A DNA stretch of 64,000 nt from Sphingomonas sp. (lineage in GTDB: Bacteria; Pseudomonadota; Alphaproteobacteria; Sphingomonadales; Sphingomonadaceae): NCBI GenBank assembly GCA_013001055.1, contig JABDNH010000003.1:186001-250000 (forward strand), written 5' to 3'. Each line of letters starts with the position of its first letter. Positions within the stretch are counted from its first letter, which is position 1. The notes below the pieces were generated by a model. It saw nothing but the letters and a program-made list of their open reading frames with translations, was not told the DNA's origin and did no database searches. This document shows, one piece after another, positions 21,149 through 31,445 of this stretch. The translations under genes were made by a program, and so were the position numbers.

Positions 21149-22405
21149 CTAGGGGGCGCAGGCCTCCGGGAAGATGTCGCCGCGGATCGTCTGGCCCTCG
21201 CGCATGCCGCCGAGCACATTGCGCCAGCCGTACCAGCTTCCTTCAGGGTTGAACCGCATGACGATAAAGCTCGCCTCCTGCCCGGGCGCGATCCGCCCAA
21301 CGTCGCGTTCGGGAAAAGCCAGCTCGATACCGTTGGTAGTGCCGATTTCGATCAACTCCGCGCCCGAATACAGCCCGGTCGAATGCAGTATGTCGAGTTC
21401 GCTGAGCGCTGTCGCGCCGCCGCGGTCGGCGCCCGCTGCGATGCGCACGCCTGCCGCCATCAACAGCGACAGATTGTGCCGCCAGATCCCCCGCGCTGCT
21501 TCCAGCTCCTCGCCGAAAAGAGCGTTGAAGCCCACCGCCAGCGTCGGCACCACGAAAACCTCGTTTTGCGCCGCGATGGCCGCGTCTTCGGCGGTGATCA
21601 TCAGCCGCTCGGGGTCCTCCCCGCGAGGCCACGCGCCCGGCATGTGCACCATTGCATGCACGCCCGCTTCCGCGGCGAGCCGGAAATCGGCGCGGCTGTT
21701 GACATGAACAACAGGATGCAGTCCGGCTTCGCGCGCGAAATGCACGGCATGGCGGAAATTCTTGGCGGTCAGGCCGGTGGAGTCCGGTTGTTCGTGATGG
21801 GTCAGATAGAGTTTGATATGGCTCGCGCCCTGCCGCTTCACTTCGGCAACGGCGGCGCGTGCGTCTGCCTCGTTCGACACCTCGTGATAGGCCCGTCCGG
21901 CAAGCTCTTCCTTGCTCATCGGGTAAACGCCCCAGTCGACCAGTTGTTCGTACAGCGGGCGCGGATGGCCGCCTGCTCCGGTCAGGCCGCCGCCCGTATA
22001 GCTGCCATCGACCGTCTCATGACTGGTCGGAAGCGCGTCATCGAAACGGATGTTGTTGGGGTTCAGCACGAAATAGATGCCCTGATCGAGATAGTCCGAA
22101 TGACTGCGCGCACCCGATGGGCGCGGTTCATCGATCATATGCGTGTGGACGTCCGCCAAAGGCGGCAGGATCGTCCAGCGGGCCGCATTCAACCGCTCGG
22201 CACCTTCGGGCACATGCGTGACAAAACGCCCATTGGAAACCGCGAGGTCGCGTGTCTCGAAGCCTGTCCCAGTGAAGACAGTCGCGCCTTCGAGGACGAT
22301 GTCGCAGCGCGCCGCGTCCTGCGCCAATGCGGCTTCGCTGCCGAGCGTCGCATAAATCCCCGCACTTGCTCCCAGTAACAGCCAGATCCGATAGGTCATC
22401 CACAT
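21149..22405 (-). CDS. exported amidohydrolase family protein
   Basis: Signal peptide MWMTYRIWLLLGASAGIYATLGSEAALAQ; PPLADVHTHMIDEP metal motif. Confidence 0.8.
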   Translation of the reverse strand: MWMTYRIWLLLGASAGIYATLGSEAALAQDAARCDIVLEGATVFTGTGFETRDLAVSNGRFVTHVPEGAERLNAARWTILPPLADVHTHMIDEPRPSGARSHSDYLDQGIYFVLNPNNIRFDDALPTSHETVDGSYTGGGLTGAGGHPRPLYEQLVDWGVYPMSKEELAGRAYHEVSNEADARAAVAEVKRQGASHIKLYLTHHEQPDSTGLTAKNFRHAVHFAREAGLHPVVHVNSRADFRLAAEAGVHAMVHMPGAWPRGEDPERLMITAEDAAIAAQNEVFVVPTLAVGFNALFGEELEAARGIWRHNLSLLMAAGVRIAAGADRGGATALSELDILHSTGLYSGAELIEIGTTNGIELAFPERDVGRIAPGQEASFIVMRFNPEGSWYGWRNVLGGMREGQTIRGDIFPEACAP

Positions 22406-22497
22406 GCCAAAATTCCTTTCGCCGCGCTTATGATCGTCGAGCCGGTACGCTTCCGGGAAAAGCTGCGAATCGACACAATCTTCGGTGAACGGACAGT

Positions 22498-23295
22498 CTA
22501 AAGTGTGCGTTCGCGCAGGATTTTGGCACCGGCGCGGCTGGCAATGACGGAGTCGCTGCCTGCCAGATGCACGCTGATTCGTCCCGAACCCGCCGGTTCG
22601 CACCGCACCACGCGATCGAGGTTGACGATGGCCGAGCGGTGCACGCGCACGAAGTTATCGGGCAGGTCGCTTTCAAATTCGCCGAGACGACGGCGCACGA
22701 GGTGATCGCCTTTGGCGGTACGCACTTCGCAATAATCGTCCGCCGCGACAATGGCGATGATCTCTCCGGGTTCGATCGTCACCATTTCATCGCCGGTCCT
22801 GAGCAGAAGTCGCTCGGGCAATTTGCGTGTAGGCTCGTCTACCGGCATGGCTGGTTCCTTGATCGCCGCGTGCACCAGTCCCGCCAATGCGCCGTAAAGG
22901 GCAAAGCCCTGGAAATATTGCCACAAAAAGGCGGGCCCGCGGAACGGCTCGATTTGCGCGCCGGTCGCCAGGCTGCCATAGGACCACCCCTGCATGGTGA
23001 TATTTATGATATACCAGGCCAGTGCGAAAACCGCGCCCGCCAACACGTGAAAGCCCAGCAACGCGCTCGGCGAGAAACGTGGCAGCCACCGCTTCATCGG
23101 CCATGCAAACAAAGCGCCGGTGATAAAAGCGCTGAGCGTGTTGATAATGGTCGAAGGCAGCACCCGCGGATTGAGGTTTCCGCCCGAGAAGATCAGGTAA
23201 TAGCCCAAAGTGAGCAAAAGCAGCCCAAGCCCCCACGGCAAGAGGATCGGCGCGCGCCTGAAGGCGGCAGCAAGCTTGGTGTCGAATCTGTTCAT
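22498..23295 (-). CDS. membrane-anchored LytTR-family transcriptional regulator
   Basis: Several N-terminal TM segments; C-terminal LytTR: IIAIVAADDYCEVRTAKGDHLVRRRLGEFESDLPDNFVRVHRSAIVNLDRV. Confidence 0.85.
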   Translation of the reverse strand: MNRFDTKLAAAFRRAPILLPWGLGLLLLTLGYYLIFSGGNLNPRVLPSTIINTLSAFITGALFAWPMKRWLPRFSPSALLGFHVLAGAVFALAWYIINITMQGWSYGSLATGAQIEPFRGPAFLWQYFQGFALYGALAGLVHAAIKEPAMPVDEPTRKLPERLLLRTGDEMVTIEPGEIIAIVAADDYCEVRTAKGDHLVRRRLGEFESDLPDNFVRVHRSAIVNLDRVVRCEPAGSGRISVHLAGSDSVIASRAGAKILRERTL

Positions 23296-23337
23296 CGCCG
23301 CAGCCACGCTAGCGCATGGCGCGCAGATGCCAAGATT

Positions 23338-23718
23338 CTAGTGTTTTGCCTGTCGAATGATTTCGCCGGTAATCGAAAACACGGCACTGCCAGCGACCAG
23401 ACCGAGCAAGAGAGCCAGCCCCGACAGGGTGGACGCCCATGCCTTCGCTGTCTCGGACAAGAAATTCACGCTGCGGAAAACCGCGAAGCCCATCGAGCTG
23501 CCTGCCATCAGGATCGAATAGCGCCCCAATACCGCGCCGACGTATCCGCTCTGTTCGCGACAACGCCGCGCTTCGTCGCGCACCCAGCCGTAGCCGCCGC
23601 GCAGCACTTCCGGGATTTCCCGTCGAAGGTAAGAGATAAGGATCACGACGAGCGCGATCAGAGAGGAGATACGGATCAAGTTGATCTCGGCGGCAGGCGC
23701 GCTGATGAGTTCAGTCAT
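23338..23718 (-). CDS. hypothetical membrane protein
   Basis: Two TM segments; 2-nt spacing to upstream ORF. Confidence 0.65.
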   Translation of the reverse strand: MTELISAPAAEINLIRISSLIALVVILISYLRREIPEVLRGGYGWVRDEARRCREQSGYVGAVLGRYSILMAGSSMGFAVFRSVNFLSETAKAWASTLSGLALLLGLVAGSAVFSITGEIIRQAKH

Positions 23719-23720
23719 CG

Positions 23721-23972
23721 TCAGCGCTTCCGTGCCAGCAGGATCAGCAAGGTGACAGTGAAGAGGAAGAAGACACCAGCAAGGCCCGCATAGGCCGCAA
23801 AATAGTCCTCCGTCGGCCAGCAGGACGCGCTGCGCGCACCCTCGCACGCCCGCCCGTCATGCGCTTGAAACGCTAGCCATGCGAGCACCAGCGTCGGCAG
23901 CCCAAACAGCCCGACAATTCCGGCGAAAGCGCAACCTTTGTTGGTGGAGTGGCGATATCGAACTTCAGACAC
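23721..23972 (-). CDS. hypothetical small membrane protein
   Basis: CAFAGIVGLFGLPTLVLAWLAF and AGVFFLFTVTLLILLARKR. Confidence 0.65.
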   Translation of the reverse strand: MSEVRYRHSTNKGCAFAGIVGLFGLPTLVLAWLAFQAHDGRACEGARSASCWPTEDYFAAYAGLAGVFFLFTVTLLILLARKR

Positions 23973-24297
23973 TGATCTTGGCCCATATCAGATGGCCGGG
24001 GCCTTGGTCATTTCCGTTGAGATAACCGAGCAACGCCTCCAGCACGTCTTCCCGGTCAACCTTGTCCACGGGGAGCGGGCCGCCCTCCTTTTCGGCGCGA
24101 TAATGGTGTTCCGCGCCGCCCGTCCGTTTTTCCAACCACCAGCCGTCATCATGGGCAAGCGTTTGCATATAATGATCTTCGTCGTTCTCGATTATGACAA
24201 AGCGATTTCGCGTCGCATCGGCCGCGCTTTCCAATGCGGCCCGAACGTCCTCAGCGTCAGGATTGTCGGACCAGCCATGCCGAGTGCGCATCAACAT
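23965..24297 (-). CDS. hypothetical protein
   Basis: 110-aa ORF, 3 nt downstream of mccB and overlapping the next ORF by 8 nt. Confidence 0.6.
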   Translation of the reverse strand: MLMRTRHGWSDNPDAEDVRAALESAADATRNRFVIIENDEDHYMQTLAHDDGWWLEKRTGGAEHHYRAEKEGGPLPVDKVDREDVLEALLGYLNGNDQGPGHLIWAKISV

Positions 24298-24300
24298 TGA

Positions 24301-25905
24301 TTACATCCTGAACACGCCGAATTTCGGCTGGTCGGGTACGGACGCATTCAAGCAGGCCGCGAAGGCCAGTCCCAACACGTCGCGCGTCTGCGCTGGATCG
24401 ATAATACCGTCGTCCCACAGCCGCGCGGTGGCGTGCCAGGGGTTGCCCTCATCCTCATATTTCTGGCGGATCGGGGCCTTGAATTCTTCGGCTTCTTCCG
24501 CGCTCCATTTGTCTGCATCGCGGTGCACGGTCGCGAGCACGCTTGCCGCCTGCTCCCCGCCCATCACGCTGATGCGCGAATTGGGCCAGCTGAACAGGAA
24601 ATTGGGCGAATAGGCCCGCCCCGCCATGCCATAATTGCCCGCGCCAAAGCTGCCGCCGATCAACACCGTGATCTTGGGCACCTGCGCGGTCGCCACCGCG
24701 GTCACCAGCTTGGCGCCGTGTTTGGCGATTCCCTCGGCCTCGTATTTGCCGCCCACCATGAAGCCCGAGATATTCTGCAGGAACAGCAGCGGGATCTTGC
24801 GCTGCGCGGCCAGCTCGATGAAGTGCGCGCCCTTCACCGCGCTCTCTGAGAACAGCACACCATTATTGGCGAGGATAGCGACCGGTATGCCATGGATATG
24901 CGCAAAGCCGCACACCAGCGATTGCCCGTACAGCGCCTTGAACTCGTTAAACTCCGAGCCGTCGACAATCCGCGCAATCACTTCGTGGACGTCATAAGGC
25001 GCGCGCACGTCTTCAGGAATGATCGAATAAAGCTCTTCAGGATCGAACTTCGGCGGGCGGGCTTCGGCAAAGTTGAGATCCGCATTTTCTGCCCCGCCGG
25101 GCACGGTCGACAAAATATCGCGAACTATGGTCAGTGCGTGCTCGTCATTCTCGGCGAGGTGATCGACCACGCCAGATTTCTTGGCATGGAGCGCGCCGCC
25201 GCCCAGGTCCTCGGCCGAAATCTCTTCGCCCGTCGCGGCCTTCACCAGCGGCGGCCCGGCAAGGAAGATCGTGCCCTGTTCCTTCACGATGACGCTCTCA
25301 TCGCTCATCGCGGGCACATAGGCGCCTCCCGCGGTGCAGCTGCCCATGACGCAAGCGACCTGCGGAATGCCCTTCGCGCTGAGGTTGGCCTGGTTGTAGA
25401 ATATCCGCCCGAAATGATCGCGGTCGGGAAACACCTCCGCCTGGTGCGGCAAGTTCGCGCCGCCGGAATCGACGAGGTAGATGCACGGTAAACGGTTCTG
25501 CTCGGCAATTTCCTGCGCGCGCAGGTGTTTCTTCACCGTCATCGGGTAATAGGTACCACCCTTCACGGTGGCATCATTGCACACGATCATGGCCTGCCGG
25601 CCCGATACGCGGCCGATGCCGGCGATCACGCCAGCGCCCGGTACTTCGCCGCCATACATGTCGCACGCCGCCAATTGCCCGATCTCCAGAAAGGGCGAGC
25701 CCGGATCGAGCAACCGCTCGACCCGATCGCGCGGCAGCAATTTGCCGCGCGACAGATGCCTTTCGCGCGAACGTTCTGAGCCACCCACGGCGGCCTCGGC
25801 GACGTCTTCGCGCAATTTCTGCGCGAGTTCACGGTTATGCTTGGCGCGGGCCTTTGCTTCGGGCCCGTCCATGTCGATCTTGCTGGTCAGGGTCGGTGCA
25901 CTCAT
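24301..25905 (-). CDS. mccB: methylcrotonyl-CoA carboxylase carboxyltransferase (beta) subunit
   Basis: [105 protein letters not shown]. Confidence 0.93.
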   Translation of the reverse strand: MSAPTLTSKIDMDGPEAKARAKHNRELAQKLREDVAEAAVGGSERSRERHLSRGKLLPRDRVERLLDPGSPFLEIGQLAACDMYGGEVPGAGVIAGIGRVSGRQAMIVCNDATVKGGTYYPMTVKKHLRAQEIAEQNRLPCIYLVDSGGANLPHQAEVFPDRDHFGRIFYNQANLSAKGIPQVACVMGSCTAGGAYVPAMSDESVIVKEQGTIFLAGPPLVKAATGEEISAEDLGGGALHAKKSGVVDHLAENDEHALTIVRDILSTVPGGAENADLNFAEARPPKFDPEELYSIIPEDVRAPYDVHEVIARIVDGSEFNEFKALYGQSLVCGFAHIHGIPVAILANNGVLFSESAVKGAHFIELAAQRKIPLLFLQNISGFMVGGKYEAEGIAKHGAKLVTAVATAQVPKITVLIGGSFGAGNYGMAGRAYSPNFLFSWPNSRISVMGGEQAASVLATVHRDADKWSAEEAEEFKAPIRQKYEDEGNPWHATARLWDDGIIDPAQTRDVLGLAFAACLNASVPDQPKFGVFRM

Positions 25906-25943
25906 GGCCTAGCGGCCTAGCGAACCGGCTTCGACTTGCAAAG

Positions 25944-26789
25944 CTATTGCGCGATATTCCGCTCGGCGCGCTCCTTGACATAGGCGATTATGGCGTCGCG
26001 TTCGCGGTCGGTCAGGTAGGAGAAATGCTCGACCCCAACGAGGCTCATCAGCCCCAGGTCGCGCCCATCCTTGCCGATGCCTTCGGTAAGAAGACGCCGC
26101 AGTTCTGCATTCGAGTAGGCCCCTGCGATATCGAGGTTTGGCGCGAAATCAGGCGAACCTCCAAGTGCAGGTCCGTGACATTCGGCACATGTCGTGGCTG
26201 TGAGGTAGCGCCCCCATTCGCGCGCTTCTCCAAGATCGTCCATCTGCGTAGCATTGAACTGCCTAACCTGCTCACCGCTCGTCGTCAGCGCGCCAGCATC
26301 CACCATCGCTTGTGCCGCCGGTTTGATCTCGGTCGGCGGAGTCGGTTCTCCCGATGGCGGTACGGTTCGAAGATAGGCGATCAGCGCGTCCATGTCGGGC
26401 TCACTCAGGCGATTAATCACGCCCGAAGGCATCAACCACATATCGCCGCGCGTCGGATGGACACCCTTTCGCAGCAGCAATCGCAGCTCGCCATCGTCCA
26501 TCTTGGGCAATTCGGTCGTCAGGTTCGAAGCGTAAATGCCATCGAGCGGCGGCTCGAAATCGCCCATATTGCCGCCCTCGAGATTGACGCGATGACACCC
26601 CTTACACCCGAGAATGTGACTGAGCCTCTCGCCGTGAGCGATGCGTGCACTGGCCTCTGTCGCCATCGCTCCTTCGAAGGCCAGCGCCGCCGTCGCAGCC
26701 TGCCCAGCATCGGCTTCGCTCTCTACCGGCGATTCATTGGAACACGCAAACAGGCTGGCACCTGCCAGCAGGACGAGAAACTGGCGCAT
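25944..26789 (-). CDS. di-haem c-type cytochrome lipoprotein
   Basis: Lipobox GASLFAC; CKGCH and CAECH. Confidence 0.88.
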   Translation of the reverse strand: MRQFLVLLAGASLFACSNESPVESEADAGQAATAALAFEGAMATEASARIAHGERLSHILGCKGCHRVNLEGGNMGDFEPPLDGIYASNLTTELPKMDDGELRLLLRKGVHPTRGDMWLMPSGVINRLSEPDMDALIAYLRTVPPSGEPTPPTEIKPAAQAMVDAGALTTSGEQVRQFNATQMDDLGEAREWGRYLTATTCAECHGPALGGSPDFAPNLDIAGAYSNAELRRLLTEGIGKDGRDLGLMSLVGVEHFSYLTDRERDAIIAYVKERAERNIAQ

Positions 26790-26846
26790 CCTGCATCTCC
26801 CCTACATCTTGCAGCGGTTTAACACAGGTTAATGTGAGTCGCCAGC

Positions 26847-27689
26847 CTATTCGGCCTTTTCGGGCGGCCCCAGCGCCACCAGATAATCGAGCAACGCATC
26901 CCTTTCCGCGTCCTCCAGCGACGACAGATTGCGCACTGCCACGAACTTCATCACGCCATGGCTCATGCCATCGTCGCGCGTCCCCGTGCGCAGCAGCATG
27001 GCCAGCCGCTCACGCCCCAAGGCGGAAACACCCGTCAGCGGCGGCGCGCTCGACGTGCCTTGCAGCGCCGCGCCGTGGCATTCGGAACACGTGACCGAGG
27101 CCACATAGCGCCCCAGCGCCAGCGCATTGCCCCGATCAGGGGGGAGATTGCGCCGGTATTCTTCGACCAAGGCTGGCGACTGGTCGATGATGCCGTAATC
27201 GAGCAACGCACCGGTCGCCTCGCCCCCGCGCGGCAGCGGCCAGTCGCGCCCGGCGGGTTCCAGGGTCCGCAGGAAAGCGATCAGCGCGTCTGTGTCGGGC
27301 GCGCTCAACCGCTGTAGTGTCTTGGCCGGCATGTACCAAAGCGCATCGCGCCGCGGATGCACGCCTTCGCGCATCAGTTTGATCAGCTGTTCGTCGGTCA
27401 GATCGGGCATCCGCCGCGTGAGGTTGGACGCGAAGATGAATCCGCCGTCGGGATCATCGCTATAATTGCCGCCGCGATAGTCCGCCCCGTGGCAACTGTT
27501 GCAGCCAAGAACGACGCTGAGCCGCTTGCCATGATCGCGCTTGGCATCGCCTGTGGCAGCTTCGGCGCCGACAAAGCTTGCCGGCATCGCTGCGGGCGCG
27601 GCTTCGACCGACGCTGGATCCTCGACGGGCATCGTACATCCGGCCAGCAGGCTGGCCAAAATCATAGAAACCAACGGGCGCATGGGCAT
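26847..27689 (-). CDS. di-haem c-type cytochrome lipoprotein (paralogue of 25944-26789)
   Basis: Lipobox SLLAGC; CNSCH and CSECH. Confidence 0.88.
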   Translation of the reverse strand: MPMRPLVSMILASLLAGCTMPVEDPASVEAAPAAMPASFVGAEAATGDAKRDHGKRLSVVLGCNSCHGADYRGGNYSDDPDGGFIFASNLTRRMPDLTDEQLIKLMREGVHPRRDALWYMPAKTLQRLSAPDTDALIAFLRTLEPAGRDWPLPRGGEATGALLDYGIIDQSPALVEEYRRNLPPDRGNALALGRYVASVTCSECHGAALQGTSSAPPLTGVSALGRERLAMLLRTGTRDDGMSHGVMKFVAVRNLSSLEDAERDALLDYLVALGPPEKAE

Positions 27690-27753
27690 CCTCCCTGATT
27701 AACTGGGACTATACTACGAAACCAATTGGCCCGCCGCCTTGAGCAGGATCAAA

Positions 27754-28914
27754 CTAGCCCCCGGCGCCCACCAGCTCGCGACCGATCAGCATGCGGCGGA
27801 TTTCGTTGGTGCCCGCGCCGATGTCGAGCAGCTTGGCATCGCGCATGTAGCGTTCGACCGGCCAGTCCTTGGTGTAGCCCGCGCCGCCAAGCGCCTGCAC
27901 GGCTTCGCCCGCTACCTTGAACGCGCTTTCGCTCGCCAGCAGGATCGCACCCGCCGCATCGAAACGCGTCGTCTTGCCCGCATCGCAATTCTTGGCGACG
28001 GTATAGACATAGGCCCGCGCCGAATTGAGCGCGACATACATGTCGGCGACCTTCGCCTGGATCAGCTGGAAATTGCCGATCGGCGTGTCGAACTGCTTGC
28101 GCTCGCGCACATATGGCAGAACCACATCGAGGCAGGCCTGCATGATACCGAGCTGGATGCCCGACAGCACTGTGCGCTCGTAATCGAGCCCGCTCATCAG
28201 CACCGCAACGCCGCCATTGACCGGGCCCATCACGCGATCTTCGGGTACGAAACAGTCGTTGAAGACCAACTCCGAAGTCGGCGAACCGCGCATTCCCACC
28301 TTGTCGATTTTCTGACCGATCGAGAATCCTTCATCGTCCTTCTCGATCAGGAAGGTGGTGATGCCGCGCGAGCCTTCGCCTGTCTTGGCATAGACGACCA
28401 ACGTCTCGGCATAGGCGCCATTGGTAATCCAGAACTTGGTGCCGTTGAGGCGATAGCCGCCATCGACCTTGTCGGCCTTCAGCTTCATGCCGACGACGTC
28501 CGAGCCCGCACCCGCCTCGCTCATTGCCAGCGCACCGACATGCTCGCCCGAAATCAGGCCCGGCAGATATTTCTCTTTTTGCTCGGGGTTCGCCCACTTG
28601 GCGATCTGGTTGATACACAGGTTGGTGTGCGCACCATAAGAAAGACCGACCGACGCGGAGGCGCGTGCAATTTCTTCCTGCGCCACGCAATGTTCCAGAT
28701 AGCCGAGCCCCAACCCGCCATCGTCTTCGGGGACGGTAATGCCGTGCAGGCCGAGCTCACCCATTTGCGGCCAGAGCTCGATCGGAAAGCGGTCTTCGCG
28801 GTCGATTTCCTCTGCAATAGGCTCGATCTTGTCCATCGAGAAGCGGCGCGTGAGGTCGCGGATCTCGTCCGCCATTTCCCCGAGCTGGAAGTCGAGGCCG
28901 GGCATGTCGTTCAT
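27754..28914 (-). CDS. ivd: isovaleryl-CoA dehydrogenase
   Basis: Acyl-CoA dehydrogenase MAMSEAGAGSDVVGMKLKA-type; SVGLSYGAHTNLCINQIAKW; ALGGAGYTKDWPVERYMRDAKLLDIGAGTNEIRRMLIGREL. Confidence 0.93.
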   Translation of the reverse strand: MNDMPGLDFQLGEMADEIRDLTRRFSMDKIEPIAEEIDREDRFPIELWPQMGELGLHGITVPEDDGGLGLGYLEHCVAQEEIARASASVGLSYGAHTNLCINQIAKWANPEQKEKYLPGLISGEHVGALAMSEAGAGSDVVGMKLKADKVDGGYRLNGTKFWITNGAYAETLVVYAKTGEGSRGITTFLIEKDDEGFSIGQKIDKVGMRGSPTSELVFNDCFVPEDRVMGPVNGGVAVLMSGLDYERTVLSGIQLGIMQACLDVVLPYVRERKQFDTPIGNFQLIQAKVADMYVALNSARAYVYTVAKNCDAGKTTRFDAAGAILLASESAFKVAGEAVQALGGAGYTKDWPVERYMRDAKLLDIGAGTNEIRRMLIGRELVGAGG

Positions 28915-28974
28915 GGGGTGTTTTCTCCTGTTCGCGCCGCGCCTAGCATTGGCTGCGCTTGGGCGACAAGAGGA

Positions 28975-29400
28975 TTAGCCTTCCGGTGATGGGACCATCG
29001 TAGCAGGCCGCAATTCGCCGCGATGGCAAGTGTAGCAGGTCACCCGGTTCTCGCTCATGTCCGTCAGGCTTACTCGTTCTTCTCCGGGCAGTTTTTCATC
29101 CATGTTGAGCTTGTGCGTCAGCAGCAGCATCTGGCGCGCACGTTCCTTGGCGGGCTTGGCGTCGCTTTCGAAGTCGTAAGTCGACAAGGGTGCGCCTTCT
29201 TCGCCGACATGGCAGTAGGAACAACGCACGCCCAGCGATTGCGCGAAATGTTTCATCAGCTCGGTACGCGCTCCCCGGTCCATGTCCGCTGGCAGGACAT
29301 TCTTGCTCTCATGCTCGGCCGCGTCGGGATGGGCGATCGCCATCGACAAACCCATGGTGCAAAGTCCGGCCGACAGCACCGCCGCTGCAATCTTGCGCAT
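28975..29400 (-). CDS. c-type cytochrome, reaction-centre cytochrome subunit (CytoC_RC)-like
   Basis: Signal peptide; LMKHFAQSLGVRCSYCHVG and CYTCHRG. Confidence 0.75.
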   Translation of the reverse strand: MRKIAAAVLSAGLCTMGLSMAIAHPDAAEHESKNVLPADMDRGARTELMKHFAQSLGVRCSYCHVGEEGAPLSTYDFESDAKPAKERARQMLLLTHKLNMDEKLPGEERVSLTDMSENRVTCYTCHRGELRPATMVPSPEG

Positions 29401-29590
29401 TTCCGTACCTCCCGATTTCAAGCGAACGCTACTCCCACAAGTAGCGGCGACGCAAGGTGCAGCACGACCGGCGTGTCAAATACCGCCCTAGAGAACATTC
29501 TCGTCCGATCGGAACACTCAGGACTCGATTTTGGGCGTCGCGAGACCTACGTAGCGCACGAAGCAATTCTAAACGACCGGAGCCCGACCA

Positions 29591-30769
29591 ATGACCGACA
29601 CCGTTATTCTTTCCTATGCCCGCACTCCGATGGGATCGATGCAGGGCGCACTTGCGGACGCCAGTGCGACGGATCTGGGCGCCACCGCGGTTAAGGCCGC
29701 GGTTGAGCGTGCCGGTGTCGACGGCGACAAGATCGACCGTATCTACATGGGCTGCGTGCTGCCCGCGGGCCTCGGTCAGGCCCCGGCGCGCCAGGCGGCG
29801 CTAAAAGCTGGCCTGCCCAAATCGGTGCAGGCCACCACCGTCAACAAGGTTTGCGGCAGCGGCATGCAAACGGTCATCCAGGCCGACGAAGCGATCAAGG
29901 CGGGCAATGCCACCACGATCATCGCGGGCGGCATGGAGAGCATGACCAACGCGCCTTACCTGTTGAAGAAGCACCGCTCGGGCGCGCGCATCGGGCACGA
30001 TACCGCCTATGACCACATGTTCCTCGACGGTCTCGAAGACGCTTATGACCAGGGCCGCGCCATGGGCACCTTCGCGCAGGATACGGCCAACGAGTACCAG
30101 CTGACCCGCGAGGATATGGACGAATATTCCATCGAAAGCCTCGCCCGCGCCCAGCGCGCGATCAGCGAAGGTGACTTTGCCGACGAAGTCGTCCCCGTCA
30201 CGATGAGCACGCGCAAGGGCGATGTGGTTGTCGATACCGACGAAGCGCCTGGCCGCGGCCGCCCCGACAAGATCCCGACGCTGCGCCCAGCCTTTGCCAA
30301 GGACGGCACGATTACCGCTGCCACCAGCTCGTCCATCTCGGACGGCGCGGCTGCTGTCGTCGTCACTTCGCGCGATGCTGCCGAAGCCGCAGGCAAAACG
30401 CCGGTCGCGCATATCGTCGCCACCGCCGCGCATGCGCGCGAGCCCAAGGACTTCACGGTCGCCCCCATCGGCGCGATCGAAAAGGTGCTCGAGAAAGCCG
30501 GCTGGGACGTCGCCGATGTCGACCTGTGGGAGATCAACGAAGCCTTTGCATGCGTCGCCATGTTCGCGATGAAGGACATCGGCATCCCGCATGACAAGAT
30601 CAACGTGAATGGTGGTGGCACCGCGCTAGGTCACCCGATCGGCGCTAGCGGCACACGCATCATCGTCACGCTCTTGAACGCGCTAAAGAAACGCGGGCTC
30701 AAGAAGGGCGTCGCGTCGCTGTGCATCGGCGGCGGCGAAGCCACCGCGATCGCGCTTGAACTGGCCTAA
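29591..30769 (+). CDS. acetyl-CoA C-acetyltransferase (thiolase)
   Basis: NKVCGSGMQTVIQADEAI; NVNGGGTALGHPIGASGTRI; SLCIGGGEATA. Confidence 0.93.
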   Translation: MTDTVILSYARTPMGSMQGALADASATDLGATAVKAAVERAGVDGDKIDRIYMGCVLPAGLGQAPARQAALKAGLPKSVQATTVNKVCGSGMQTVIQADEAIKAGNATTIIAGGMESMTNAPYLLKKHRSGARIGHDTAYDHMFLDGLEDAYDQGRAMGTFAQDTANEYQLTREDMDEYSIESLARAQRAISEGDFADEVVPVTMSTRKGDVVVDTDEAPGRGRPDKIPTLRPAFAKDGTITAATSSSISDGAAAVVVTSRDAAEAAGKTPVAHIVATAAHAREPKDFTVAPIGAIEKVLEKAGWDVADVDLWEINEAFACVAMFAMKDIGIPHDKINVNGGGTALGHPIGASGTRIIVTLLNALKKRGLKKGVASLCIGGGEATAIALELA

Positions 30770-30790
30770 CGCCCGGCCTCGATAATGATA

Positions 30791-30826
30791 GAGCCCTCTT
30801 CGCCATGGCGGAGAGGGCTTTTTTGT
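30791..30826 (+). terminator. Rho-independent terminator
   Basis: agccctct / agagggct stem followed by tttttt. Confidence 0.85.
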
Positions 30827-30973
30827 TGGTCACAAAAGATCATCAGCTTCCCTGGATCCGGCTGGTGAACCCAGAACGCCAGCGCCCAGATCTGAGCCCA
30901 GCTTCGACATTCGCCTAACTGAAATCATTATGCTATGTCCCCCTTTCTCTGAACAGAGGGGGAGAAGCACGAC

Positions 30974-31387
30974 ATGAAGAAATTGATCCTTTTAGCGGGC
31001 GCTGCAACGCTTGCCGCCTGCTCGGCGAACGATAGCGCCTATGACGATGAAGAAGCGGTCGACGAGACCGCTATGGAAGACACCGCGATGGAGGAAGCCG
31101 CGCTGGCACCCGATGGCGGGCCGATCGCCGGTACTTACGAAGTGACGCCCGAAGAAGGCGATGCGTGGACCACGGCGATCGCCGCAGATGGCTCGTATAC
31201 GACCACCTATGCCGATGGCACCGTGGAAACCGGTACGATGGCCATGCAGGACGAAATGACCGCCTGCTTTGACAATGCGGCCGATGAGGAAGGCCCGATG
31301 TGCAGCGAAAGCAGCATCGGCGAAGACGGTGCCTGGACTGCAACCGGTGAACGGGGCACGGTGACGGTCGCACGTGTCGAAGGCTAG
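30974..31387 (+). CDS. small lipoprotein (family A, copy 1)
   Basis: LAGAATLAAC lipobox; DGSYTTTYADGTVETGT...CFDN...CSES...DGAWTATGERGTVTVARVEG. Confidence 0.75.
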   Translation: MKKLILLAGAATLAACSANDSAYDDEEAVDETAMEDTAMEEAALAPDGGPIAGTYEVTPEEGDAWTTAIAADGSYTTTYADGTVETGTMAMQDEMTACFDNAADEEGPMCSESSIGEDGAWTATGERGTVTVARVEG

Positions 31388-31411
31388 GCACTAATTTGAC
31401 AGACCGATCGG

Positions 31412-31445
31412 AAAGGGGCGGCCACATGTGTGCCGCCCCTTTTTG
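31412..31445 (+). terminator. Rho-independent terminator
   Basis: aggggcggc / gccgcccct stem followed by tttt. Confidence 0.85.

Noticed and set aside
20411-22378. 655-aa plus-strand ORF across mccA and the amidohydrolase
   Set aside because: Spans two clear minus-strand genes; His/Arg-rich shadow translation
26815-26836. ttaacacaggttaa as a CtrA site
   Set aside because: Spacer is 6 nt rather than 7, and it is a single isolated pair
27739-28989. 416-aa plus-strand ORF opposite ivd
   Set aside because: Shadow ORF of a conserved acyl-CoA dehydrogenase
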